DNA of 64,000 bases, from assembly GCA_963775975.1 (NCBI GenBank), contig CAVZKX010000002.1:1922001-1986000 (forward strand). Reading direction: 5' to 3'. The stretch is from JANXQG01 sp963775975. GTDB lineage: Bacteria; Planctomycetota; Planctomycetia; Pirellulales; Thermoguttaceae. The notes beneath the pieces are model-generated. The model saw only the letters and a list, made by a program, of their open reading frames with translations, searched no databases and was not told the DNA's origin. This document shows positions 38,650-47,916 of this stretch, piece by piece (positions within the stretch are counted from its first letter, which is position 1; every line of letters starts with the position of its first letter). Both the position numbers and the translations under genes were made by a program.

Positions 38650-40740
38650 ATGCACCTCTGCTCATGGATACTGGCTGTTTGCCTCGTTGGCCAAATCGAC
38701 CGGATCCCCGATCCGCCGTTCGCCGTCCAGCCGCCGGCGACCGAAAGGCCGACAATTGGCGGGACGAGTATCGCAGCAATTCCGGCAAAGAACTCGACTC
38801 GCGCAACATCGGACCAGCTCGTGGCGGACGCACTTGCTCTGCCGACCGACGGAGCGATAACCGGCCGGCCCATATCGCTGCTGTCGGCGGTTGCCGCGGT
38901 GCCCGATCGGGCGCGGCAGCTTGAGGCCGTTCATGCCTATTGGCGGCTTGTGCAGGCAATCGGCGACTATCGGTATTGCCACGAGCGGCAACAGCGGCTC
39001 GCGCGACTGAAGGCGGCGGGCACTGAGACGGCGGGCACTGAGGCACCCGATCTGCGGACAGCCCAGGCGATCGCCGTCGCGCAGCTTCACGACGCCGAAT
39101 TGCAAGCCACGTCGGCGCAGCAAGATTTGGCGGCTAAGCTCGATTTCCCCGAGACAGCCCCCTTGCCACTGCCTGCCGACCGGCCGTTGACTGAAGCCTA
39201 TCGCACTCGGTTTACCGAATTGTTTGCGGGGCGAAAAACGCCCGATCGAGTGCGGATGCTGGATCAGACGTTACCGCTGCGGCAGCGGGCGGTGGAAAGC
39301 CATGCGGCGGCCGTGATCGCCGCGGAGGAGGGTCTTGATGCGGCCATCGAGCTTCAGGCCGGCGGCCAGGCGCGCCCGGCCGGCGCGCTCCATGCGCTGG
39401 AAGCGCAAGTTCGCGAGCAGCGCGCGTTTATCGCCGCTGTTTGCCGTTATAACGATGACATCGTCGATTATTCGCTGGCGGTCGTTCCATTACAAACGTC
39501 CGCGTCCGTGCTGGTGTCGACGCTGATCAAACAGGCTCGGCCGATTGCGGCTGCGGCGTCTGACTCCGCGACAATTCCCGCTCAGTTTCAGCAAGCGATG
39601 ACCGTGCCAGGAGTTGGAGTACCGGCTTCAGCCGGCAGTCCGTTGCAAAATCGCCTGAAGGCGGAACTCCAACCGCCGGCACTCATCGCGCCGCCTTCAG
39701 CAGTGCCTGCGATACCGAATCCGCCGCAGCCTTTACTCCAAGCACCGGCAGTGGCAGCGCCAGCGGCGCAACAGCCCTCACCGCCAGCCGCGCCGGGTGA
39801 AGCGCCCGCTGCGCCGGCCGCTCCGCAGCAAATCCACGAGGACCAAGCACCGAGTTTAGCGCCGCCGCAGGAGCTGACCATTCCGCAAACCCCGCCGCAA
39901 GCGGACGGGGCGAAACAGCCGGCGGTTGATGGCAAATCGCTGGCGGCCGGCACGATCCGCTCGACATTCAAGCCAGTCGTGGAGAACGAACCGCGAGACA
40001 ACGCCGCACGGCTCGCGGCGGCTTTATTCACAGATTCAAGCAATGTCCAGCTGGCCGGACAACCCCTGCCGCTCGTTGATTGCCTGCGCTCCGCGGCTCC
40101 TAACCACCGGCTCGATGCGATCATCGCATACTGGAAGGCTCGGCGCGAGGCGGCAATGGTTCAATTGTTTGCCGCCGAGAAAGAATGGCTCGATGGCCTG
40201 AAGCCAGCGCTAGCCGCACAGAATCCGCCTTCGCCGACCGGCATGTTGAATCTTCGCGCCGCTCAGTCTGCGACCGATGCACAACTCGCCGATGCCCAGG
40301 CTGACTTCTTGGCAGCCAGCTTTGAGTTAGTGACCACGGTCGGGCTAGCGAGCGACAAAGGTCCGCCCCGTCCGTCGTCGATTCCCTTTGCCGGCCACTT
40401 CCCCCTCCCCCTCCGGGAGAGGGCCGGGGAGAGGGTGGTTTCTCGGCCGCTTCGACAACTCGAACTCGAGATAACGAGCCGTGAGAAGACTGCCAACGAC
40501 CATGCTGCTGCCGTCGTCGCATCCGAAGTCGCGCGCACCACGACGACCGCTGATTATCTCGCCGGCCGAACGCCCGTCGAGCACGTGCTAAACACCATTG
40601 AAGTGCAAGCGAACGAAACACTTGCGTTGATCAATGAGCTGGGCGATTATAATAAAGTTATCGCGCGGTATGTGACTGGCGGCAATGGCCGAAACGATTC
40701 CGCCGAAAACCTTTCGGCAAAGTTAATGATCGCTTTGTGA
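38650..40740 (+). CDS. TolC-like protein with internally duplicated halves
   Basis: A 697-residue exported protein. The ATG at 38650 has GGGGAG seven bases upstream and starts a signal peptide (MHLCSWILAVCLVGQI). There are two alpha-helical halves of a TolC-like kind, about residues 80-310 and 470-697. They begin with related sequences: TGRPISLLSAVAA..QLEAVHAYWRL and AGQPLPLVDCLRS..LDAIIAYWKA. A Pro/Ala/Gln-rich linker of about 130 residues joins them. The second half contains an in-frame palindromic repeat (PLPLRERAGERV). It may act as an outer-membrane efflux or secretion channel, but the RND and membrane-fusion partners are not adjacent. Confidence 0.6.
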   Translation: MHLCSWILAVCLVGQIDRIPDPPFAVQPPATERPTIGGTSIAAIPAKNSTRATSDQLVADALALPTDGAITGRPISLLSAVAAVPDRARQLEAVHAYWRLVQAIGDYRYCHERQQRLARLKAAGTETAGTEAPDLRTAQAIAVAQLHDAELQATSAQQDLAAKLDFPETAPLPLPADRPLTEAYRTRFTELFAGRKTPDRVRMLDQTLPLRQRAVESHAAAVIAAEEGLDAAIELQAGGQARPAGALHALEAQVREQRAFIAAVCRYNDDIVDYSLAVVPLQTSASVLVSTLIKQARPIAAAASDSATIPAQFQQAMTVPGVGVPASAGSPLQNRLKAELQPPALIAPPSAVPAIPNPPQPLLQAPAVAAPAAQQPSPPAAPGEAPAAPAAPQQIHEDQAPSLAPPQELTIPQTPPQADGAKQPAVDGKSLAAGTIRSTFKPVVENEPRDNAARLAAALFTDSSNVQLAGQPLPLVDCLRSAAPNHRLDAIIAYWKARREAAMVQLFAAEKEWLDGLKPALAAQNPPSPTGMLNLRAAQSATDAQLADAQADFLAASFELVTTVGLASDKGPPRPSSIPFAGHFPLPLRERAGERVVSRPLRQLELEITSREKTANDHAAAVVASEVARTTTTADYLAGRTPVEHVLNTIEVQANETLALINELGDYNKVIARYVTGGNGRNDSAENLSAKLMIAL
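40402..40442 (+). repeat. Family C palindromic repeat inside the TolC-like gene
   Basis: A CCCCCTCC..GGGAGAGGG-type element in frame within the second half of the TolC-like protein, read as PLPLRERAGERV. It is closely related to the intergenic copies at 2716-2753 and 7796-7832. Confidence 0.7.
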
Positions 40741-41282
40741 CAACCGAATGGCTCTTTATGATTACCGGGGAGGCCCAGACTCATCGCCGCGGCATTGCGT
40801 ATTTGCTGGCCGCTCTAGGTGGCAGCCTTGTCCTAGCGTGCATCCTCATCTTCTGGGATGTTGTCGACGGCGGCTGCTATGTGTTTTCGGCGCTTGTTTG
40901 TCCCGTTTGGTTTATTGTTAGCGGCATTAAGACCGCGATTCAGCGGCCACCATTTCTTATTGCGACGGCCCGCTTGTTAATCCCTGTCGGGGTGCTGTTG
41001 CTCGCAATTTGCAATTACACGGTCCAGAGACAAATTGCGAAGGCTAATTCGGCAACGTTAATTCAAGCGTGCGAGAGTTACTACAAAGACAATGGGAAAT
41101 ATCCAGATCGTCTCGACCAACTAGTGCCGCGTTACCTGGGTTCTGTTCCCATGGCAAAATACTGTTTGAGCGGAGGTTTTTGGTACTTTCCGCAGCAGCA
41201 TATGTTCTTTTACGAGGACATCCCGCCATTTGGCAGACCGGTTTACACTTTTGACGATAAAAGATGGGGTTACGTCGACTAA
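40737..41282 (+). CDS. Membrane protein with GspG-like C-terminal segment
   Basis: A 181-residue protein. A GTG at 40737 overlaps the previous stop (GTGA); an ATG at 40758 is possible. There are three to four hydrophobic segments in the first ~105 residues (from GIAYLLAALGGSLVLACILI). The C-terminal part LIQACESYYKDNGKYPDRLD then LVPRYLGSVP is the pattern seen in type II secretion pseudopilin GspG C-terminal domains and related orphan membrane proteins. The function is unknown. Confidence 0.6.
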   Translation: MTTEWLFMITGEAQTHRRGIAYLLAALGGSLVLACILIFWDVVDGGCYVFSALVCPVWFIVSGIKTAIQRPPFLIATARLLIPVGVLLLAICNYTVQRQIAKANSATLIQACESYYKDNGKYPDRLDQLVPRYLGSVPMAKYCLSGGFWYFPQQHMFFYEDIPPFGRPVYTFDDKRWGYVD

Positions 41283-41296
41283 TCGCAAGTGCACAC

Positions 41297-42322
41297 ATGC
41301 CCCCACCTCTCGAAATCGGCCCCCTAGTCATCGACCCGCCTATCTTGCAGGCGCCGATGGCTGGCTTCACCAACTATGCCTATCGGCAGATGGTCCGGCG
41401 ACACGGCGGCGTCGGGCTGCCCGCCACCGAGATGTTTTCCGCGCGAGGGTTTCTGGAGATTGATCAGCGCTTCGATAAAGCGCCGGAGCGGCTTTGGGGC
41501 GTGCTCGATGAAGCTCGGCCGCTGGCGACACAAATCTGGGACAATAATCCGACCATCATGGCCGAAGTTGGCCAACGGTTGGTGCGCGAGTTTCACGTCA
41601 GTGTCGTAGACATCAACTTCGGCTGCCCTGTGAAGGAAGTCACCGAGAAGGCGCATAGCGGCTCGTATCTCTTGCGCTATCCCGATCGCGTCGGCGCAAT
41701 CGTTTCGGCCGTGGCCAAGGCTTGCGCGCCGACTCCCGTGACCGCCAAAATCCGCCTGGGGGCCTGCCGCGACACGATCAACGCCGGAGATGTGGCCCAG
41801 GCCGTGGAAGATGCCGGCGGCGCGGCGCTCACGGTACACGGCCGCACGGCGGCCGACATGTTTCGCGGCTCGGCCGATTGGGAGGAAATATCCCGCATCA
41901 AACCATATCTTTATCGCATCCCCTTGATCGGCAACGGAGATCTCGCAACGGCGCAGGCCGTTGTCGAGGCCTTCGAGCGCTACGACATCGACGGCGTGAT
42001 GATCGGCCGAGCGGCGCTTAATCGGCCCTGGCTCTTCCGGCAAGCCGCGGCGGCGCTGCGGGGAGAGCCGATCCCGCCCGACCCGACGCTGCCCGAGCAG
42101 CGCGAAATCATGCTGGAGCACTACCGGCTGATTATCGAGAGGTTCGGCGAGCGGCAGGGCACCGTGCTCATGCGAAAATTCGCTTGTTGCTACGTCAGCG
42201 GCTGGCCAGGTGCCAGGGCGTTCCGTGCCAACGTAGCAAGTGTCGCAACTTCGGCGGAATTCTATTTAATCGTCGATCGCTACTTTCCGCAGGAGCAAGC
42301 GGTGCTGGAACAATCGGTTTGA
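41297..42322 (+). CDS. dus: tRNA-dihydrouridine synthase
   Basis: A 341-residue FMN-dependent TIM-barrel enzyme that reduces uridine in tRNA D-loops. The ATG at 41297 begins MPPPLEIGPLVIDPPILQAP. FMN-binding APMAGFTN, the DINFGCPVKEV stretch with the catalytic Cys nearby, VTAKIRLG, LTVHGRTA and IGNGDLA are all DusB-type features. DusB is the closest type, but the exact subfamily (A/B/C) was not settled. Confidence 0.9.
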   Translation: MPPPLEIGPLVIDPPILQAPMAGFTNYAYRQMVRRHGGVGLPATEMFSARGFLEIDQRFDKAPERLWGVLDEARPLATQIWDNNPTIMAEVGQRLVREFHVSVVDINFGCPVKEVTEKAHSGSYLLRYPDRVGAIVSAVAKACAPTPVTAKIRLGACRDTINAGDVAQAVEDAGGAALTVHGRTAADMFRGSADWEEISRIKPYLYRIPLIGNGDLATAQAVVEAFERYDIDGVMIGRAALNRPWLFRQAAAALRGEPIPPDPTLPEQREIMLEHYRLIIERFGERQGTVLMRKFACCYVSGWPGARAFRANVASVATSAEFYLIVDRYFPQEQAVLEQSV

Positions 42323-42471
42323 GACGCCACCTTTTGTGGCCTCCATCGAGTTTATCCTCGAGACCTTGGAGTTCTGTTTTACGCGCGAATGCCTGCTTTG
42401 CAGCCAAAGAACGCAATTCTCCGGTTTTTCGCACCCCCTCAACTATCCCGGCCTGTTTTTGACATGAACCC

Positions 42472-42500
42472 TTGCTAAAATTGGTCGCGCGGGGTAGGAT
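42472..42500 (+). promoter_or_regulatory. Putative promoter of sufR
   Basis: TTGCTA and TAGGAT lie 17 bases apart about 118 bases before the sufR start, within a 296-base non-coding gap. A separate TTGACA at 42459-42464 has no well-placed -10. No clear SufR-type inverted repeat was found. Confidence 0.35.
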
Positions 42501-42618
42501 AACTATGAGTTAATAACGTGTTTTCCGAAGCCCCGTTGTTGAAGAATCGTGCGGGCGTGCTTGGGGCACGGCAGGCATTTTCTCCTGCGGGACTTGACGG
42601 TTTGAGGATGGTGTCGCC

Positions 42619-43239
42619 ATGAGCGTGGAAGCCCCCAATTCCGACGCCGACCTGCTGGATTTAATCCGCATCGCTGGTCCCTTGAGCGTTTCCGACTTGG
42701 CTAATGCAATGGAGGTTACCGCGACCGCAGTGCGTCAGAGATTGACCCGCTTGATGAACCAGGCACTGATTGAGCGCGAGGCGATTCGCGCCGGTCGAGG
42801 GCGTCCCAAGCACCGTTATTCATTGACCGACAAAGGCGTGCGGCAAACAGGGTCGAACTTTACCGATTTAGCCCTCGCGTTATGGGGCGAGATAAAAGGC
42901 GCCGGCGGCGAGAGCGCCGGTCGCGACCTACTGCGACGGATTTCAAGGGCACTGGCGGCAGGTTATGCATCACAAATCCAGGGCACGACGCCCGCCGAGC
43001 GGTTAACGTCGCTGGCAGATCTGCTCAACCAAAGGCGGATCCCAGTCAGTGTCGGCACATCCGGGGACCACACCACCTTGACCGCCCATGCCTGCCCGTA
43101 TCCGAGCTTGGCCGAGAAAGACGAGAGCGTTTGCGAGATGGAAAAAATGATGTTCTCGGAGCTGATTGGCAGCGAAGTCGAGTTGACTCAATGCCGGCGG
43201 GACGGTGGAGACGAGTGCCGATTTGAAACAGGTCCTTGA
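42619..43239 (+). CDS. sufR: SufR-like iron-sulfur-sensing repressor
   Basis: A 206-residue DeoR/ArsR-like winged-helix regulator: LSVSDLANAMEVTATAVRQR is the helix-turn-helix. Four cysteines near the C-terminus (159, 172, 192 and 200; HACPYPSLAEKD ... VCEME ... QCRRD ... ECRF) fit ligation of a 4Fe-4S cluster, as in SufR. SufR represses suf genes when clusters are sufficient. It heads the suf operon on the same strand, with about 215 bases before sufC. This supports the assignment. Confidence 0.85.
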   Translation: MSVEAPNSDADLLDLIRIAGPLSVSDLANAMEVTATAVRQRLTRLMNQALIEREAIRAGRGRPKHRYSLTDKGVRQTGSNFTDLALALWGEIKGAGGESAGRDLLRRISRALAAGYASQIQGTTPAERLTSLADLLNQRRIPVSVGTSGDHTTLTAHACPYPSLAEKDESVCEMEKMMFSELIGSEVELTQCRRDGGDECRFETGP

Positions 43240-43454
43240 GGGAGCGAAAGACCGTTTGTCGATATATCACCCTGTGGACGGGTTCGTCGTTCAGACAGTG
43301 GCGGTAGAAGCGCGAAGGAAGTTTATCCTTCAGCTCGACATTGAGGGCCGCGTGAGCCGCCAAGCCGGTGCGAGTCGGCTGTCGTCGCGAGAACTATAAG
43401 CTAGAGAACAGCAATATACCTATAATTCAAAGCACGAAGGAAAAAGAGCCAGAT

Positions 43455-44261
43455 ATGAGTGACGTTTTGGCGATCAGTGATTTGCACGTGGACGTGGCGG
43501 GCAAGCCGATCTTGAAGGGAGTCAGCCTTTCGATCCGGCGCGGGGAAGTCCACGCCTTGATGGGCCCCAACGGCTCGGGAAAGAGCACCCTCGGTTTTGC
43601 CATCATGGGCCATCCCGGCTACGAAGTTACGAGCGGTCGCATCGAGATCAATGGCGAGGACGTACTGGCGATGGAGCCGCACGAGCGGGCCCGCGCCGGG
43701 TTGTTCCTCGCGTTTCAGCGCCCGGTAGCGATCCCCGGCGTGAAAATGGCCGATTTTCTTCGTCACGCGGTCACCAACGTCCGTCGGCCCGACCGCAAGG
43801 AAGGCGAAGAGCTCGTGCCGATGCGTGAGTTCCGCAAAGAACTTAAAGACAAGATGTCGAGCCTGCGGGTCGATCCGGAGTTCGCCCGGCGGTACGTAAA
43901 TGACGGTTTCTCGGGCGGCGAGTCGAAGCGGGCCGAAATCCTGCAAATGGCCATGCTGAGACCGAAGTTCGCCATTCTCGACGAGACCGATAGCGGCCTG
44001 GACGTTGACGCCGTGCGCCTGGCCAGCCAAAGCATTGCGGAGATCGGCGGCCGCGACATGGGAATTTTGATCATCACGCATCACGAGCAACTGCTGGAAT
44101 ATAATCAACCGAATTTCACCCACGTGATGCTCGGCGGCCGGGTCGTGGAGTCTGGCGGACCGGAACTGGCCGCGGAATTGCACAAGCAAGGCTACGATCG
44201 CATCCGCGCCGCGCATCCCGATGCCCAGGCCGACGAGGCTGCCCTGGCGGTTGTGGCGTGA
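43455..44261 (+). CDS. sufC: SufC Fe-S cluster assembly ATPase
   Basis: A 268-residue ABC-type ATPase of the SufBC2D scaffold. Walker A is ALMGPNGSGKSTL, the Suf-specific signature is FSGGESKRAEILQMAML, and Walker B is FAILDETDSGLDVDA. The ATG at 43455 is preferred to in-frame upstream codons in a region without coding character. The 215-base gap before it, and a further gap of 149 bases before sufB, show no other gene. Confidence 0.96.
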   Translation: MSDVLAISDLHVDVAGKPILKGVSLSIRRGEVHALMGPNGSGKSTLGFAIMGHPGYEVTSGRIEINGEDVLAMEPHERARAGLFLAFQRPVAIPGVKMADFLRHAVTNVRRPDRKEGEELVPMREFRKELKDKMSSLRVDPEFARRYVNDGFSGGESKRAEILQMAMLRPKFAILDETDSGLDVDAVRLASQSIAEIGGRDMGILIITHHEQLLEYNQPNFTHVMLGGRVVESGGPELAAELHKQGYDRIRAAHPDAQADEAALAVVA

Positions 44262-44410
44262 AGCATTACGTTACGAACACGAAAACGAAACAATACAAGA
44301 TTTGAAACAGGGAGCGTTCCAAGCATTTTGCAACGATCCTGGATTTTTCACTTTGAGGAGGCGACGCGCCGCAGGCTTTTACAAGCCATCTCCGGCGTAT
44401 TGATAAGATT

Positions 44411-45823
44411 ATGGCAACCGACTTGACGACTCAATCCGAGGACTTCCTCGGCGAAATCAATAAATACGATTTTCGCAACGACGAACATTTTGTCTTCAAG
44501 GCCCGCAAGGGTCTCGATCGCAAGATCGTCGAGGAAATCTCTGAGATGAAAAAGGAGCCCGCTTGGATGCGGGAGTTCCGCCTCAAAAGCCTGGACATCT
44601 TCAATTCCAAGCCGATGCCCGTCTGGGGCGGCAATATCGGCATCAATTTTCAGGACGTTTACTACTATCTCAAGCCGACCGAAAACCAGAGCAAGTCCTG
44701 GGAGGACGTGCCCGCGGATATCAAAAACACGTTCGACCGGCTGGGGATTCCCGAGGCAGAAAAGAAGCATCTCGCCGGCGTGAAGGCCCAGTACGAGAGC
44801 GAAGTCATCTACGGCTCGCTCCGCGAAGACTTGGCCAAGCAAGGCGTGCTCTTCACCGATACGGATACCGCGGTCCGCGAACATCCCGATTTGTTGCGCG
44901 AGTATTTCGGCAAGATCATCCCGCCGATGGACAACAAATTCGCTGCCTTAAACTCGGCCGTATGGTCGGGCGGGTCGTTCGTTTACGTTCCGCCGGGCGT
45001 GAAGATCGACTTTCCGTTGCAGGCCTACTTCCGCATCAACGCGGCCAACATGGGCCAGTTCGAGCGGACGCTGATCATCGTCGATGAAGGGGCGGAGGTG
45101 CATTACGTGGAAGGCTGCACGGCCCCCATGTACAGCACCGAGAGCCTGCACTCGGCCGTGGTCGAAGTGATCGCAAAGAAGGGTTCGCGGGTCCGTTATA
45201 CAACGATCCAAAACTGGGCGAACAACATCTACAACCTGGTGACCAAGCGGGCGTTTGCTTATCGCGATTCGCTAGTCGAATGGGTCGATGGCAATCTCGG
45301 CAGCCGGCTGACGATGAAATATCCGGCCATCTACATGATGGAGCCGGGCGCCCGCGGCGAGGTCCTTTCCGTGGCCTTCGCCTCGCAAGGCCAACATCAG
45401 GACGCGGGGGCCAAGGTGGTCCATTGCGCCCCGCATACTTCCAGCCGCATTGTCTCGAAGTCGATTTCGAAGAACGGCGGCCGGGCCAGCTACCGCGGCC
45501 TTTGCAAGGTCATGCCCGGCGCGAAGAAGTCGAAGTCCAGCGTCGTTTGCGATGCCTTGATCCTCGACCCGCAAAGCCGCAGCGACACCTATCCCTACTT
45601 GGAGATCGAAGAGCAGGACGTGAACATCGGCCACGAAGCGAGCGTCTCGCGGATCGGCGAGGAGCAGCTCTTTTATCTTGCCAGCCGCGGGCTGAACGAA
45701 GCCGAGGCCTCGACGATGATCGTCAGCGGCTTCATCGAGCCGCTGGTTAAGGAACTGCCGATGGAATACGCCGTGGAAATGAATCGCCTGATCGAGCTGC
45801 AAATGGAAGGGACGGTTGGGTAG
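44411..45823 (+). CDS. sufB: SufB Fe-S scaffold subunit
   Basis: A 470-residue core scaffold protein that receives sulfur and builds clusters with SufC and SufD. The SufB landmarks YDFRNDEHFVFKARKGLD, GSFVYVPPGV and HYVEGCTAPMYS (the scaffold Cys) are present, as is the end EYAVEMNRLIELQMEGTVG. Frame intact and length normal. The stop overlaps the likely sufD start. Confidence 0.96.
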   Translation: MATDLTTQSEDFLGEINKYDFRNDEHFVFKARKGLDRKIVEEISEMKKEPAWMREFRLKSLDIFNSKPMPVWGGNIGINFQDVYYYLKPTENQSKSWEDVPADIKNTFDRLGIPEAEKKHLAGVKAQYESEVIYGSLREDLAKQGVLFTDTDTAVREHPDLLREYFGKIIPPMDNKFAALNSAVWSGGSFVYVPPGVKIDFPLQAYFRINAANMGQFERTLIIVDEGAEVHYVEGCTAPMYSTESLHSAVVEVIAKKGSRVRYTTIQNWANNIYNLVTKRAFAYRDSLVEWVDGNLGSRLTMKYPAIYMMEPGARGEVLSVAFASQGQHQDAGAKVVHCAPHTSSRIVSKSISKNGGRASYRGLCKVMPGAKKSKSSVVCDALILDPQSRSDTYPYLEIEEQDVNIGHEASVSRIGEEQLFYLASRGLNEAEASTMIVSGFIEPLVKELPMEYAVEMNRLIELQMEGTVG

Positions 45824-47192
45824 TACATTGAACGAAGCCATCGCCTCAACCATTACTCAAGACGCCTTTGAGTCGTTTCTCGCTTCGCGCGTGGAGCCGC
45901 ACTGGCTGTCCGATCTGCGGCGGAGCGCCTGGAAGGCGTTTTGTGAACTGCCCATGCCGCACGACCTGCCGGCCGGGCCGCGGCTGGAAGAATGGCGGCG
46001 GACCGACGTCCGCCGCTTCCACTTCGAGAAATTTCCCTTGCCGAGCGGTGGATCGGGTGGCCAAGCGGCCGAAAACGGACACGCTGCCGATTGGCAATCT
46101 ACCCCACAACACTCGCCGCTGCTCACCACCGGCGTCGATCTGTGCGGCCATGCGACGGCTGTGGACAGCCGGCCGGTCAGCAGTTCGCTCGATCCTGCGT
46201 TGGCCGCGAAAGGCGTGCTCTTCGGCAGCCTCGACGAGCTCGTGCAGCGTCATGGCCCGCAAATCGAGCCTTTCCTGTTCACCCGCGCGGTCGACCCGTA
46301 CTACGACAAATTCTCCGCCTTGCACGCCGCCTGCTGGTCGGGCGGGATGCTGCTCTATGTGCCCAAGGGCGTCGTGATCGACCGGCCGCTGCACATGTTC
46401 TCGGCGCTTTCGGCCGGGCAGAGCGATTTCGGCCACGCCTTGATCGTGCTGGAAGAAGGCGCTCAAGCCACGGTCCTCGCCGAGACCGCGAGCAACGATG
46501 CGACCGCCGCGGGATTGCATTGCGGCGCGGTTGAAATCCTAGTCGGCCCCGGCGCAAAACTGCGATACGTTAACCTACAAAACTGGGGCACGGGCGTCTG
46601 GCATTTCGCCCATCAAAAGGCCCTGGTCGGCCGCGACGCCACGCTGCAATGGACGATCGGCGCGCTGGGCAGCCGTTTGGCAAAGGTCAATCAGCATGTC
46701 GCCCTGGTCGGTGAAGGAGCTCACGCCCAGGTTAACGGCGTGATGTTCACCGATGGAACGCAGCATCTTTCTTACCACACGCTCCAACACCACGAAGCGC
46801 CGAACTGTACGAGCGATCTGCTCTACAAGGGCGCGTTGCAGGGCGAGTCGCGGCTCGTCTGGCGCGGCATGATCAAGGTCGATCGCGACGCCCAAAAGAC
46901 CGACGGCTACCAGCGCGACGACAATTTGATCCTCAGCGAACTGGCCCGCGCCGATTCCATTCCCGGACTTGAAATCGAGGCCGACGACGTGAAATGCACT
47001 CACGGCGCGACGGCCGGCCGCGTCGACGACGAACAAGTGTTCTATGCCCAGTCCCGCGGGCTGACTCGCAAGGAGGCGATTCGCATGATCGTTTCCGGCT
47101 TCTTCCAGCAGGTCTTCGATCGGATCACGGTGGAAAGCGTCCGCGAGGCCCTGGGCCACGCGATCGGGCGAAGGGTGCGGGAATATGAGTGA
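45816..47192 (+). CDS. sufD: SufD Fe-S scaffold subunit
   Basis: A 458-residue SufBC2D partner. No ATG fits; a TTG at 45816 or 45828 must be used, and the first is three bases after a GGAAGGG site. SufD features include PAGPRLEEWRRTDVRR near the N-terminus, the beta-helix core and GATAGRVDDEQVFYAQSRGL. About residues 90-97 (ADWQSTPQ) come from an inserted family A palindromic repeat that keeps the frame. The end overlaps the Rieske gene by eight bases. Confidence 0.93.
   Translation: MGSTLNEAIASTITQDAFESFLASRVEPHWLSDLRRSAWKAFCELPMPHDLPAGPRLEEWRRTDVRRFHFEKFPLPSGGSGGQAAENGHAADWQSTPQHSPLLTTGVDLCGHATAVDSRPVSSSLDPALAAKGVLFGSLDELVQRHGPQIEPFLFTRAVDPYYDKFSALHAACWSGGMLLYVPKGVVIDRPLHMFSALSAGQSDFGHALIVLEEGAQATVLAETASNDATAAGLHCGAVEILVGPGAKLRYVNLQNWGTGVWHFAHQKALVGRDATLQWTIGALGSRLAKVNQHVALVGEGAHAQVNGVMFTDGTQHLSYHTLQHHEAPNCTSDLLYKGALQGESRLVWRGMIKVDRDAQKTDGYQRDDNLILSELARADSIPGLEIEADDVKCTHGATAGRVDDEQVFYAQSRGLTRKEAIRMIVSGFFQQVFDRITVESVREALGHAIGRRVREYE
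46084..46107 (+). repeat. Half copy of family A repeat inside sufD
   Basis: CTGCCGATTGGCAATCTACC followed by CCAC is the right arm of the family A palindrome. It encodes part of ADWQSTPQ in a loop between the SufD N-terminal helices and the beta-helix. Confidence 0.65.
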
Positions 47193-47526
47193 TTACGTCC
47201 CCGTTTGCAAGGTCGGCGACATCCCCGATCCGGGCAAGCAGATCGTCGAGCTCGGCGACAAATTCGTGGTAGTTTTTCACGTCGATGGGCAGTACTATGC
47301 CTTGGACGACGTCTGCACACATGACGGCGGCCCCTTGGGCGAAGGCTTTCTTGAAGGCTTTGTCATTGCCTGTCCGCGGCACGGCGCGAAGTTCGACATC
47401 CGCGACGGCCGCGTGCTTTGCATGCCGGCCACGATGGGAACCGGCTCCCACGAGGTCAAGTTAGAAGGCGATGAAGTCTTTGTGAAGCTTGTCAACCGGC
47501 CACGAAAGAATTATGTTTGGGGATAG
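47185..47526 (+). CDS. Rieske [2Fe-2S] ferredoxin-like protein
   Basis: A 113-residue soluble Rieske protein. The two cluster motifs are CTHDGGPL and CPRHGAKFD (C-x-H ... C-x2-H). It resembles NirD/BphF-type small ferredoxins that serve as electron carriers. It overlaps sufD by eight bases and is followed by sufT, so it belongs to the Suf operon. Its exact role there is unknown; electron supply to cluster assembly is inference. Confidence 0.9.
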   Translation: MSDYVPVCKVGDIPDPGKQIVELGDKFVVVFHVDGQYYALDDVCTHDGGPLGEGFLEGFVIACPRHGAKFDIRDGRVLCMPATMGTGSHEVKLEGDEVFVKLVNRPRKNYVWG

Positions 47527-47531
47527 AATCT

Positions 47532-47585
47532 GTGGGGCAGGTTTCCAACCTGCCTTTGACATGGCAGATTGGCAATCTGCCCCAC
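47532..47585. repeat. Palindromic repeat, family A (Rieske-sufT spacer)
   Basis: GTGGGGCAG ... and the mirrored ... CTGCCCCAC flank two stems with TTTGACAT between them. It is closely related to 3325-3371 and fills the gap between the Rieske gene and sufT. Confidence 0.75.
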
Positions 47586-47601
47586 GACGGAGGAACAACC
47601 C

Positions 47602-47916
47602 ATGCCAATCCAAGAAGAAACCGTCTATTCGGCGTTAAAGCAAGTCCGCGATCCGGAGTTGATGATCAACGTAGTCGATCTCGGCCTGATCTACGGCGTG
47701 GCAGTGGAGGAAGCGTCCGAGAAAACGAACCTCGGCGTGATGATGACCATGACGACGCCGGCCTGCCCTTACGGCCCTCAGTTGGTAGCCGACGTCCGCG
47801 ACGCTCTGAAGGCCCTGGATGGCGCCGGCGAAGTGAAGGTGGAGGTCACGCTCAGTCCGCCCTGGACGCCGGAGATGATGACCGAAGACGCGCGGGATGA
47901 GTTGGGGATGTTCTGA
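47602..47916 (+). CDS. sufT: SufT/MIP18-family Fe-S assembly protein
   Basis: A 104-residue protein of the MIP18 (DUF59) family. The ATG at 47602 follows CGGAGGAAC. ALKQVRDPELMINVVDLGLI and MTTPACPYGPQLV carry the family's DPE and Cys-containing patterns. SufT helps mature Fe-S proteins under high cluster demand. It ends the suf cluster. SufS and SufU/SufE are not in the window. Confidence 0.9.
   Translation: MPIQEETVYSALKQVRDPELMINVVDLGLIYGVAVEEASEKTNLGVMMTMTTPACPYGPQLVADVRDALKALDGAGEVKVEVTLSPPWTPEMMTEDARDELGMF

Noticed and set aside
43205..43399. 64-residue frame between sufR and sufC
   Set aside because: It overlaps the end of sufR and has no recognisable family; it may be noise.
44221..44403. 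60-residue frame between sufC and sufB
   Set aside because: No ribosome site, overlaps the sufC end; the sequence is leader-like and not conserved in pattern.
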